Of a stretch of DNA of 64,000 nt, positions 45,215-56,946 are shown piece after piece. The stretch is from contig JAJNNC010000013.1 in assembly GCA_021730635.1 (NCBI GenBank), positions 158,405 through 222,404 on the forward strand. Reading direction: 5' to 3'. Source of the DNA: Catalimonadaceae bacterium JC749. Lineage in GTDB: Bacteria > Bacteroidota > Bacteroidia > Cytophagales > Cyclobacteriaceae. The notes under the pieces are model-generated. The model worked only from the letters and a program-made list of their open reading frames with translations. It did no database searches and was not told the DNA's origin. The position numbers were made by a program, and so were the translations under genes. Every line of letters starts with the position of its first letter. The first letter of the stretch is position 1.

Positions 45215-47473
45215 ATGACACTTGTAAAGACAAATCTGAACAGAAGATCTTTTTTGAAAGTATCAGCCCTGGCAGGGGGCGGTATGATGCTCAGCTTTAG
45301 CTGGCTGGCCGGTTGTAAGCCAAGCAGCGAAGAGGCACTCAGCCTGCCCAAAGAGTGGTTTGACCTGAACAGCTATATCAAAATCGGAGACAATGGCCTG
45401 GTGACCCTGATGTCACCCAACCCTGAATTCGGTTCCAATGTAAAAACTTCCATGCCCATGATCCTGGCCGATGAGCTGGATGTGGACTGGAAAAACGTCA
45501 TCGTCAAGCAGGCCGACTTTTTCCCTGAGCGCTATGACCGGCAGTTTACCGGAGGCAGCCAGGGTATTCGTCAGGGATGGACCCCCTTAAGAACGGCAGG
45601 GGCTACTGCCAGGCAAATGCTGGTCAATGCAGCTGCCCAGCAATGGAAGGTTTCTGCTGAAGAGATTACCACAGAGGCCGGAATGCTCCATCACAAGGGC
45701 AGCGGCCAACAAGCCAGCTATGGTGAGATTGCCTCCCTGGCGGCCACACTGCCTGTACCTGAAGAGATCAACCTGAAGAAATTCGATGCCTTTCACATCA
45801 TAGGTACTTCCCGCAAAAATGTGGAAGGACAAAACATCGTCACAGGCAAGCCCCTGTTTGCCATGGACCGTTTCCAGGAAGGGATGCTCGTTGCCATGAT
45901 TGCGCATCCACCGGCCTTTGGCCTGAAAGTCAAATCAGTGGATGTGGCCGCTGCCAAAGCCATGCCCGGCATCAGAGATGTATTCACTTTCCAAACCCTT
46001 TCGGATGATTATGAAAGAAACGGCTTTGACACCACCACCTTTACAGAACTAGTAGCCATCGTCGGCAATACCACCTGGGAGGTGATGAATGCCAAAAAGG
46101 CTCTGACGGTAGCATGGGAGGAAGCTGCTGATAAAAATGTGGTGGTCAAGGGCTGGAATGGGGCAGAATCCATCCTGATCCCTGGAGGGATAGAAAGCAC
46201 GGAAGGGCATAAAACCAGGATGGAGGAAATGGCCAGAAAGACGGCTGAGGTCCTGCGCAAAGACGGTGACCCGGACGCTGCCTTCAAGAAGGCTGACAAA
46301 GTGATTGAGCGAACCTATACAGCCCCTTACCTGGCACACAACTGTATGGAACCGAGGAACTGTTTTGCCCATGTCACGGCCGATAAAGCTGAAATTTATG
46401 GTCCCATCCAAGCGCCGGAATTTATCATGCAAGCCCTATCGGCACGCCTGGGACTGCCCAAAGAAAAGATACAGATCAATCTGGCAAGAATGGGAGGGGG
46501 CTTTGGTCAAAGAGCCTATGGCCATCATATGGTAGAGGCAGCCGTCATCTCTCAAAAGATGAACGCTCCTATCAAGATGATCTATACCAGAGAGGATGAC
46601 ATGACCTATGGCATCTATCGGCCTACCTACACGGCTACCTACCGGGCAGCCCTGGATAAGGACAATAACCTGATTGCCTTTCATGTGAAGGGGGGTGGCA
46701 TTCCGGAACATCCCGTGTCTGCCAACCGCTTTCCTGCCGGTGCGGTAGACAACTATCTGGCGGAAGGATGGAAGTTGAACTCTAACATCACCATCGGTGC
46801 CTTCAGGGCACCCCGCTCCAACTTTATCGGAGGGGCCGAACAGTCCTTTATGGATGAAGTAGCAGAACTGGCAGGCAAAGATCCTATAGAATTTCGTCTG
46901 GAACTGCTGCGGAGAGCCAAGAACAATCCGGTAGGGAAAGACAATGATTATGATCCGGACCGCTATGCCGGTGTATTACAACTGGTGCGGGAGAAATCCC
47001 AATGGAATGAGGCTCCCTCTAACGTTCACCGGGGTGTTTCCGCTTATTTCTGTCACAATACCTATGTAGCTGAAGTGCTGGATCTGGTGATAAAGGATAA
47101 CCTGCCGGTGGTTGAAAAAGTGTATGCTGCCGTAGACTGTGGCATCGTGATCAACCCTGATGCGGCCAGGAACATGGGGGAAGGTGGCATAGTGGATGGC
47201 ATTGGCAATGCCTTGTTTGGAGAAATGACCTTTGTGGATGGTGTACCCCAGAAGAGTAACTTTGACAAGTACCGCCTCATCCGGCAGAAAGAGGCTCCCA
47301 AAGCCATTGAAATACATTTTGTGCAAAACGATCTGGAACCGACCGGACTGGGTGAACCTTTGTTTCCCCCTGTGTTTGCTGCTGTAGCCAACGCCTTATA
47401 CAAGGCCACCGGAAAGCGGTTTTATGATCAGCCTTTTGTCAATGACTTGCAAACTTCTGAAATGCGTATGTGA
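45215..47473 (+). CDS. Molybdopterin-binding subunit, isoquinoline-1-oxidoreductase-beta-like (Tat-exported)
   Basis: 752 residues with a Tat signal (LNRRSFLKVSALAGGGMMLS). It is the large Moco subunit: RMGGGFGQRAYGHHMVEAAV, GAFRAPRSNFIGGAEQSFMD, and the conserved Glu in TGLGEPLFPPVFAAVANALY near the C-terminus. Members hydroxylate N-heterocycles or aldehydes using water, with electrons going through the 2Fe-2S subunit. The Tat signal shows a periplasmic enzyme; the partner would be carried with it. Substrate unknown. Confidence 0.92.
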   Translation: MTLVKTNLNRRSFLKVSALAGGGMMLSFSWLAGCKPSSEEALSLPKEWFDLNSYIKIGDNGLVTLMSPNPEFGSNVKTSMPMILADELDVDWKNVIVKQADFFPERYDRQFTGGSQGIRQGWTPLRTAGATARQMLVNAAAQQWKVSAEEITTEAGMLHHKGSGQQASYGEIASLAATLPVPEEINLKKFDAFHIIGTSRKNVEGQNIVTGKPLFAMDRFQEGMLVAMIAHPPAFGLKVKSVDVAAAKAMPGIRDVFTFQTLSDDYERNGFDTTTFTELVAIVGNTTWEVMNAKKALTVAWEEAADKNVVVKGWNGAESILIPGGIESTEGHKTRMEEMARKTAEVLRKDGDPDAAFKKADKVIERTYTAPYLAHNCMEPRNCFAHVTADKAEIYGPIQAPEFIMQALSARLGLPKEKIQINLARMGGGFGQRAYGHHMVEAAVISQKMNAPIKMIYTREDDMTYGIYRPTYTATYRAALDKDNNLIAFHVKGGGIPEHPVSANRFPAGAVDNYLAEGWKLNSNITIGAFRAPRSNFIGGAEQSFMDEVAELAGKDPIEFRLELLRRAKNNPVGKDNDYDPDRYAGVLQLVREKSQWNEAPSNVHRGVSAYFCHNTYVAEVLDLVIKDNLPVVEKVYAAVDCGIVINPDAARNMGEGGIVDGIGNALFGEMTFVDGVPQKSNFDKYRLIRQKEAPKAIEIHFVQNDLEPTGLGEPLFPPVFAAVANALYKATGKRFYDQPFVNDLQTSEMRM

Positions 47474-47639
47474 GAATATAGGTCAAGGGTATCAGAGCAG
47501 GGCAGTGCTGGCACTAACTTTTTGACTGAAGTGGTTTTCTTCAAAGCCTGAGGCGCATCATAGCCCTCATGGCTTTGCTGAACAGCACGATGATCATACC
47601 GCTAGATTCAACTGTTATCTACCTTGCATTCATCAATAT

Positions 47640-48551
47640 TTAGTCTGTACTTTTCTTTAACCGTTTTAAGACAAAGGGTTCACCCGGAGCTATCACGTAG
47701 ATACGTTTTGGATTGACGACCCGCTTTTCCAACTGTTTGGGATCACCATTGAAGGGGGCAAAATCAGGCGCATCTACAGTGCCCCAGTGATGCAGTAAAA
47801 GCGGCGTATGGGGATAGGCATTGGCCAGTTTGACAGCCCCTTCCAAAGTGAAATGCCATTCACTGTCTGAAAAATCAAAGAGAATCGCATCGGGCGTGGG
47901 CATTTGCAGGTGCTCCGGCATCAAGCGAGAATCCCCGGTGGCCCAGATCGTGCCATCAGGAGTTGTTATCCAGAAGCCAGCAGAATCCTCCTCTTTGAAG
48001 AAACGATCACCAGTGCCAGGATACGCATTTTGCCAGGCATGATCCGCCGGTGTGACGGTAACCTCTACGGGCCCGATGCTGAAGGTATCTCCGATGTTAT
48101 GGCCAAAGGAAGGGAAGCCTTCGTTTTTCATGAGGGAATCCACATACACTGTAGAATGAAATGCCTTGGTGACCCTCGCTAAATCCCGATTGGTAGGAAT
48201 ACTATAGTGGTCATTATCACTATGCGTCACCAGTACGGCATCCAGACGGGGGACGTCTTCCGTATCAATAGGAAAATCAATCATCACCGGCATGTCAAAG
48301 CCTTTCAGTAGTGGGTCAACCATCATCGTTGTGCCCCGGCTATTGATAAGAAAACCAGCCATACCCAGCCATCTAATAGTCGTTTTGTCAGAAGCTTCAA
48401 AGGCTTCTTTGCCAAAAGACTGGGTGTCGGGTGCTTTGGCCTGGTATTTCTTCTCCTGCTTGTTTTGCGTACTGTCAGCCTTTTGCCCCTGCACGTTGAT
48501 CAAGGAAATCAATATCGCTATAAATGCTAACAGCAGATTTTTTACGCTCAT
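47640..48551 (-). CDS. Exported MBL-fold metal-dependent hydrolase
   Basis: 303 residues from the ATG at 48549-48551 (a TTG upstream adds 14). Signal peptide (SVKNLLLAFIAILISLINVQ). Metallo-beta-lactamase-like fold: MMVDPLLKG, LVTHSDNDHYSIPTNRDLA (the HxHxDH motif has become HSDNDH), TPADHAW, GDSRLMPEHL, PLLLHHWGTVDAP. Resembles the UlaG/lactonase-type group. Hydrolyses an unknown substrate; periplasmic. Confidence 0.85.
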   Translation of the reverse strand: MSVKNLLLAFIAILISLINVQGQKADSTQNKQEKKYQAKAPDTQSFGKEAFEASDKTTIRWLGMAGFLINSRGTTMMVDPLLKGFDMPVMIDFPIDTEDVPRLDAVLVTHSDNDHYSIPTNRDLARVTKAFHSTVYVDSLMKNEGFPSFGHNIGDTFSIGPVEVTVTPADHAWQNAYPGTGDRFFKEEDSAGFWITTPDGTIWATGDSRLMPEHLQMPTPDAILFDFSDSEWHFTLEGAVKLANAYPHTPLLLHHWGTVDAPDFAPFNGDPKQLEKRVVNPKRIYVIAPGEPFVLKRLKKSTD

Positions 48552-48739
48552 AATCAGTTCGGGTTTATTGTTTACTCTGTTCCCCTCAGGCAATTCTTAT
48601 GAGATGACTAAAGAGTTTATGTTAGTTACCTATACAAAGGTATACATACGCTTCTCTCTGTCGCTTATACAGATTACGGGATTACTTACCATTATTACTG
48701 ATCCTGAGCATCCCATGTAAACCTGTAAAATACTTATCG

Positions 48740-48747
48740 TACCTTTG
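48740..48747 (+). promoter_or_regulatory. Bacteroidota-type -7 box TACCTTTG
   Basis: TACCTTTG at 48740-48747 fits TAnnTTTG and lies 24 bp before the AraC-type ATG at 48771. The -33 element is not obvious. Confidence 0.45.
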
Positions 48748-48770
48748 AGTATTCCAAAACAGCAAGGAAC

Positions 48771-49670
48771 ATGGAAGAGATCATCAAACTAAAAAGTGTG
48801 GCCCAGTTCAATGCGGAAAGAGGACAGAAAACCCGGCACCCCCTGGTCAGTGTGCTGGACCAGTCTCAATCCTCGCCCATTCTGGCGGCCCGAACCCTGT
48901 CCGAGCTGTATATCATCTTTTTGAAAGACCTGAAATGTGAAGAACTCAGATATGGTCGCCATCATTACGACTATGAAGAGGGGACCATGCTTTTCATTGC
49001 CCCTGGTCAGGTATTCGGGTTTGAAGAACAGGGCAGAATGCTACAACCGTCGGGTTGGGCATTGGCCTTTCACCCGGATCTGATCCGGGGAACTGCCCTG
49101 GGCAGGCACATCAAAGACTATAGTTTCTTTGGTTACGATGTCAATGAAGCCCTGCATCTGTCCGACCGGGAAAGGCAACTGGTCCTGGAATGCTTTCACA
49201 AAATACAGTTTGAATTAGACCATGCCATTGATAAGCATAGTAAAACCTTAATCGTGAGCAATATTGAGTTGCTGCTCAATTATTGTGTCCGTTTTTACGA
49301 CCGGCAATTCATCACCCGTGACCATGTGCATAAAGACATATTAGTCAGGTTTGAGGAATTATTGGATGATTATTTACAATCGGAAAAGCCCCATACTTTA
49401 GGATTACCTTCGGTAGCTTATTGTGCCGAACAGCTAAATTTAACAGCAAACTATTTTGGTGATCTGGTGAAAAAAGAAACGGGAAAAACTGCCCAGGAGT
49501 ACATACAGGGAAAAGTAATAGACCTTGCCAAGGAGAAGGTGCTGGATATCAGCAAATCGATTAGTGAAATTGCTTATGAGATAGGATTCAAGTACCCTGC
49601 TCATTTTACCCGACTGTTTAAGCAACGGGTGGGGCAATCGCCCCAGGAGTACCGGATGCTGAATGAATAA
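48771..49670 (+). CDS. AraC-family transcriptional regulator (paralogue of the gene at 9606)
   Basis: 299 residues. N-terminal sensor half (YGRHHYDYEEGTMLFIAPGQ, LIRGTALGRHIKDYSFFGYD) and C-terminal AraC helices (TANYFGDLVKKETGKTAQEY, GFKYPAHFTRLFKQRVGQSP). It is nearly colinear with the AraC gene at 9606-10502. Divergent from the MBL hydrolase gene (48551), so it may control that gene and the ABM/CMD/AKR genes downstream. Confidence 0.9.
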   Translation: MEEIIKLKSVAQFNAERGQKTRHPLVSVLDQSQSSPILAARTLSELYIIFLKDLKCEELRYGRHHYDYEEGTMLFIAPGQVFGFEEQGRMLQPSGWALAFHPDLIRGTALGRHIKDYSFFGYDVNEALHLSDRERQLVLECFHKIQFELDHAIDKHSKTLIVSNIELLLNYCVRFYDRQFITRDHVHKDILVRFEELLDDYLQSEKPHTLGLPSVAYCAEQLNLTANYFGDLVKKETGKTAQEYIQGKVIDLAKEKVLDISKSISEIAYEIGFKYPAHFTRLFKQRVGQSPQEYRMLNE

Positions 49671-49832
49671 CCAGGGTTCTTTCAGCCACTCTCTATCTAT
49701 AGGCTACTGATGATGAGAATCAATATTGAAGGACTAAACAATAACAAGGGATATGCAATAGAAAACTGATAGGATTGTAGGCACGAACCGCCATTGCCTA
49801 GGAGTGGCAACCCTGTGTGATTTCAACCGACT

Positions 49833-50618
49833 ATGAAATCAACATATAAAAAGGCAGTATTCAGCTTCATGCTGTTTTTCGTTTTTTCACAACCTGCCAG
49901 AGCGCAAATTGACGAAAGCGACACCCTGCAGTTGCAATTGCAAATTGCTTTAACGGGAAGTTACCAGCAAGGAAATGCTGAACTACTGACCTTACGAAGC
50001 AGCAACGAATTTCTGATAAGACCCTTTGACCATTGGGCATTTAAAACATAAATTTCAAGTTTATACACAGAATTTTTCGATAAAAAAATAGACAACAACA
50101 TATTCAGCCGAAATGCTTTATTCTATAAACCGGAACAGCGCCTGTTCGGGTATGTTACTGCCTTCGTTTCTACCAATTACCGGCGTAAAATAAAATTCCG
50201 GTATTTTATGGCCTCTGGTCCAACCTGGCAGGCCATTCGGAATCAAGCGATGGTACTGAAGTTATCGGTCAACCTGGTACGGGAAACCACATTTTTTAAC
50301 GACACTGTCTTTAATGAGTCATCGTATGATGGACAGGAGAAAATAAGTCTTTGGCGTAGCACTTTTTATGTAGGCGGTTGGGCTTATGTATTCAATAATC
50401 GTCTTCGGGTGAGTTATGAATGCTACTGGCAACCAGCCTTCTATCACAGTAAAAACTATAGAACGCAATTAGATGTCGGCCTTAGTTATCCCCTGGGGAA
50501 AGGCTTAGCTTTTGAAATGGTGTATATTTTTTCTCATGAAAACGTAGTGGTAGAAAATATCAAGGAAGACGACCAGATTTTGACCTTTGGATTAAGCTAT
50601 TCACTAAGAAAAAAATAG
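49833..50618 (+). pseudogene. Outer-membrane barrel (DUF481-like) gene with an internal TAA
   Basis: The frame from ATG 49833 to 50618 is 262 codons with a TAA at 50049-50051. Before it: a signal peptide (SFMLFFVFSQPARAQ) and DUF481-type start (LQLQIALTGSYQQGNAELL). After it, in the same frame, the barrel continues (SSLYTEFFDKKIDNNIF, YVTAFVSTNYRRKIKFRYFM, VGLSYPLGKGLAFEMVYIFS) to the C-terminal LSYSLRKK. A CAA to TAA change would explain it; sequencing error is not excluded. The product would be an outer-membrane protein of unknown role. Confidence 0.8.
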
Positions 50619-50878
50619 TAAAAAAGGGGTGTAAATACACCGCATCAATAGGGGAGACTGCTTATAAAGTTGCGATAGCCAGCCCTATTGAAACGGGTTT
50701 GGACACGAATTGACCAAAGTAATGAAATTTCAAACCAGACAGTGGCAGCCGATGTTGCCCTGACGGAGGGGGATTTTTGCTAACAAGGAAACCGAGCTTG
50801 CCAGGATTGACATAAATGGTAACCGAACGGAGGATGCTATGGCAGCACTGCGGTCGCTCTTATGAAAACACTTGACAG
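50619..50878. other. 260-bp gap with scattered coding-like fragments
   Basis: Short coherent peptides in different frames are visible: KVAIASPIETGLDTN, NQTVAADVALTEGDF and KETELARIDINGNRTEDAM. They look like residues of a decayed gene, but no family is recognised. Confidence 0.25.
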
Positions 50879-51298
50879 ATGAACAGTACAAAAATGAATG
50901 CTATGCAAAAGTTTGACTTATCACCTATGCTTCTACTGATCGGTATGCTCTTTTTTTCATGCAGTTCTACAAGTTCCGCTCAAGATGAGAACGCCTACAT
51001 TCGGATTGTTGATCTTGTGGTTGATGCCACACATTTGGAAAGCTTTAAAACTGCCTTGAAAGAAGATATTGAGGCAGCAGTGCAGACGGAACCTGACGTG
51101 TTAATGCTCTATGCCGTGTTTGATCAGGAGCACCCTACCTACATCACGGTCTTTGAGATCTATGCCCATCAAGAGGCTCACCAGGCGCATCAACAAACCC
51201 CTCACTTTATGAAATACAAAAAAGCTACCCAAGGCATGGTGACATCAGTGGTGCGCAGGGAAGTAACACCTATTGTTCTGGAGGCCAAACAGCACTGA
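50879..51298 (+). CDS. Antibiotic-biosynthesis-monooxygenase (ABM) domain lipoprotein
   Basis: 139 residues. Lipobox LFFSC (C28). The rest is one ABM dimeric alpha/beta-barrel domain (YIRIVDLVVDATHLESFKTA, EPDVLMLYAVFDQEHPTYIT, EIYAHQEAHQAHQQTPHF). ABM proteins include quinol monooxygenases (YgiN-like) and haem-degrading enzymes. The gene begins a run through two reductases: CMD (54 bp later), AKR, AKR. Confidence 0.85.
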   Translation: MNSTKMNAMQKFDLSPMLLLIGMLFFSCSSTSSAQDENAYIRIVDLVVDATHLESFKTALKEDIEAAVQTEPDVLMLYAVFDQEHPTYITVFEIYAHQEAHQAHQQTPHFMKYKKATQGMVTSVVRREVTPIVLEAKQH

Positions 51299-51352
51299 TG
51301 CTACAAATTAAGTACTTCCCAATAGAAAAGTTTACATAAACCAGGCACAACC

Positions 51353-52204
51353 ATGAAAACAATACTTATCACACTCCTCATCGTCACAGGCTCAGCACTG
51401 TCCACAATGGGACAAGATCTCAATCGTCAGTCAAGTCCACCAGCCAGTGACAGCAGCAGGATAGAAAGAGCAGAAAAAAAATACGAGGCCCTGTTCGGCT
51501 CACCCATGACAGAAAGTAAAACAGATCCTGAATTCATGCTCATGCTGCAACGACTCATTTTTGGAGAAGTTTTTTATATAGGAAATCTGGACGATAAAAC
51601 CAGGGAACTCATCACCCTTACGGTGTTGACCACCAATCAATTGCTGCCCCAGTTAAAGGCGCATACCCATGCCGCGCTCAATGTCGGCGTCACGCCCATC
51701 GAGATCCGGGAGGCTGTCTATCAGATTGCTCCTTTCATTGGCTATCCCAAGGTGTTAAACGCGTTGGATACCATCAACCAGGTTTTTGAAAGCAGGGGGA
51801 TTGCATTGCCCTTAGAAAGTAAAGGTACTGTAGAAGAAAGTCAAAGATTTGAAAAAGGGAAGGCATTGCAGTTCCCCATTTATGGCGAGAATATGAAAAA
51901 CAACATGCAGGATTTGCCGGCTGAGTTTGCCCAGGCCATACCTACCCTGCTCACGGAATCTCTTTTTGGCGATTTTTATACCAGAGAGGGCCTGGATCTT
52001 AAAACAAGGGAGCTGCTGATCTTTTGTGCGCTCACCACTTTAGGAGGCATTGAAGGACCCTTGGCTTCACACGTGGCGGGCAATCTGAAAGTTGGCAACA
52101 GTAAGGAAACCTTGTTGGCTGCCGTGGTGCAATGTTATCCCTACATCGGTTTTCCCCGGCTTGTGGTTGCGATCAACATGATTAAAAAGACAGAAGGGGA
52201 ATAA
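51353..52204 (+). CDS. Exported two-domain CMD-family protein
   Basis: 283 residues with a signal peptide (KTILITLLIVTGSALSTMGQ). Two CMD repeats: about 75-150 (LITLTVLTTNQLLPQLKAHT, AVYQIAPFIGYPKVLNALDT) and 185-275 (KTRELLIFCALTTLGGIEGP, QCYPYIGFPRLVVAINM). The catalytic-Cys positions of AhpD are not obvious. A CMD-type protein followed by aldo/keto reductases is a recurring combination in this window. Function unknown, periplasmic. Confidence 0.85.
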   Translation: MKTILITLLIVTGSALSTMGQDLNRQSSPPASDSSRIERAEKKYEALFGSPMTESKTDPEFMLMLQRLIFGEVFYIGNLDDKTRELITLTVLTTNQLLPQLKAHTHAALNVGVTPIEIREAVYQIAPFIGYPKVLNALDTINQVFESRGIALPLESKGTVEESQRFEKGKALQFPIYGENMKNNMQDLPAEFAQAIPTLLTESLFGDFYTREGLDLKTRELLIFCALTTLGGIEGPLASHVAGNLKVGNSKETLLAAVVQCYPYIGFPRLVVAINMIKKTEGE

Positions 52205-52236
52205 GCAAACTATCAATACCACCCCCTTATCAGTAA

Positions 52237-53256
<1,020 letters not shown>

Positions 53257-53272
53257 TGGCAATGATTCATAG

Positions 53273-54484
<1,212 letters not shown>

Positions 54485-54547
54485 TCAGGTGTCACTGATC
54501 AACAGTCAGTCTGATGCTTTATTTAGAAATTCTCAAAGGCTCATTGA

Positions 54548-55762
<1,215 letters not shown>

Positions 55763-56200
55763 GACAGGAAAAGGGACAACAAGGTTTCGATATACTGCTT
55801 AGAGCCTTAGGCTATTTTCCAGGATGTTGGCCCTAAGGTATACGGGGACATCAACTTTAGTTTCAGGGTGGCGTTATCAACAGATCAATACTGAAATGAA
55901 GAAGTTATTTCTTTTCTGGTTAAATGCATGCATGATGACATCATCATGGAGAAGAAATCGGTGATTACAACGAAAACCCCTATATGGGAACCCCCAATTC
56001 GCTGCCCATGCTCTCCCTGTGTCGTACCATAGAAAATGATTTGAGAGAAATGCTGGGAGAGAAAAATGTGCCACCCAATATTGAAGCAATCGGAGGGGTG
56101 TTGATGTAGGCAGCACTTCCCTTATCCATGCATAAGTTGATGCCGGCAAACAGTGGCTAGCTCACTGTCACAGGCAAGTAGTAAATAACCAAGGAAAATC
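55763..56200. other. 438-bp gap with a decayed coding fragment
   Basis: A start at 55895 gives MKKLFLFWLNACMMTSSW, then TGA; a different frame from 55939 to 56109 reads GEEIGDYNENPYMGTPNSLP, then MLSLCRTIENDLREML and PPNIEAIGGVLM before TAG. The protein-like second part lacks a start and is not recognised. Nothing else is seen. Confidence 0.35.
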
Positions 56201-56782
56201 ATGAAAGAAATATTGATCATTGGAGCAAGCGGGAGTCTTGTCCAATATGTCATTGAAGCGTTGAGTCAACAGTCTGAGGTAGCCCTTACCCTGTTCCTGC
56301 GAAATAAGAGCAGGCTGGCTAACAAAGCTATGCCTGCTGAGACAGCCATCATAGAAGGAGACGTACTGGACTATGAGAAGTTAAAGGGTGCTGTAAGGGG
56401 CAAAGATATCGTCTATGTAAATCTGGCGGGTAACCTGGAAGCCATGGCTAAAAACATCGTAAAAGCCATGAAAGAGGAAGGTGTTCAACGGATCATCGCC
56501 ATCAGTTCCATAGGCATCTACAAGACCCCTTTGAAAGCAGTGTTGGTACCCTACCGCAGACTGGCCGATGTCATTGAAGCATCCGGTCTGGACTATACTA
56601 TTTTACGGCCCGACTGGTTCACCCATGCGGATGAAGTGGATTATGCGATTACCTACAAGGGTGAACCTGAAACGGGTACTGCCATATCAAGGAAAAGTAT
56701 TGCGGCCTTTATTGCTACCATAGTGAAAAATCCTACTTTACACAGCAGGGAAAACCTGGGTATCAGTAAACCCCAGCCCTGA
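56201..56782 (+). CDS. NAD(P)-binding SDR-type protein (NmrA/NAD-epimerase-like)
   Basis: 193 residues. N-terminal Rossmann motif IIGASGSLVQYVIEAL (G8, S9, G11), then a short-chain dehydrogenase-like core with DIVYVNLAG and GVQRIIAISSIGIYKTPLKA. It ends at about the length of the 'NAD(P)H-binding' (NmrA-like) family. It resembles the family that acts on quinones or as regulators. Cytoplasmic; function unknown. Confidence 0.83.
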   Translation: MKEILIIGASGSLVQYVIEALSQQSEVALTLFLRNKSRLANKAMPAETAIIEGDVLDYEKLKGAVRGKDIVYVNLAGNLEAMAKNIVKAMKEEGVQRIIAISSIGIYKTPLKAVLVPYRRLADVIEASGLDYTILRPDWFTHADEVDYAITYKGEPETGTAISRKSIAAFIATIVKNPTLHSRENLGISKPQP

Positions 56783-56946
56783 TTTCCTTTAGTTTGTTAT
56801 GCACTCAAATAATCGAAAGCTTAGGCAGTTCTTCTTTATTAACTTTTGAAAATCAGGCAGCCCGTTTCTGATATTTTTTGTAGAAATCATAATCATCCTT
56901 ATTTTTGATACTGCACCTTTCTTTGAATCTGCGATTAATTAATAAG

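Noticed and set aside
47640..48593. Upstream TTG starts of several genes (e.g. 48593, 61251, 53354, 56905, 19796)
   Set aside because: In each case an ATG a short way downstream gives a proper signal peptide or domain start; the extension does not.
33352..50618. Stop-codon reassignment or programmed readthrough
   Set aside because: Both TAG (rhomboid) and TAA (barrel) interrupt a gene, but both are used as normal stops elsewhere in the window (e.g. TAG at 15797, TAA at 7490). Two different stop codons make a single recoding event unlikely.
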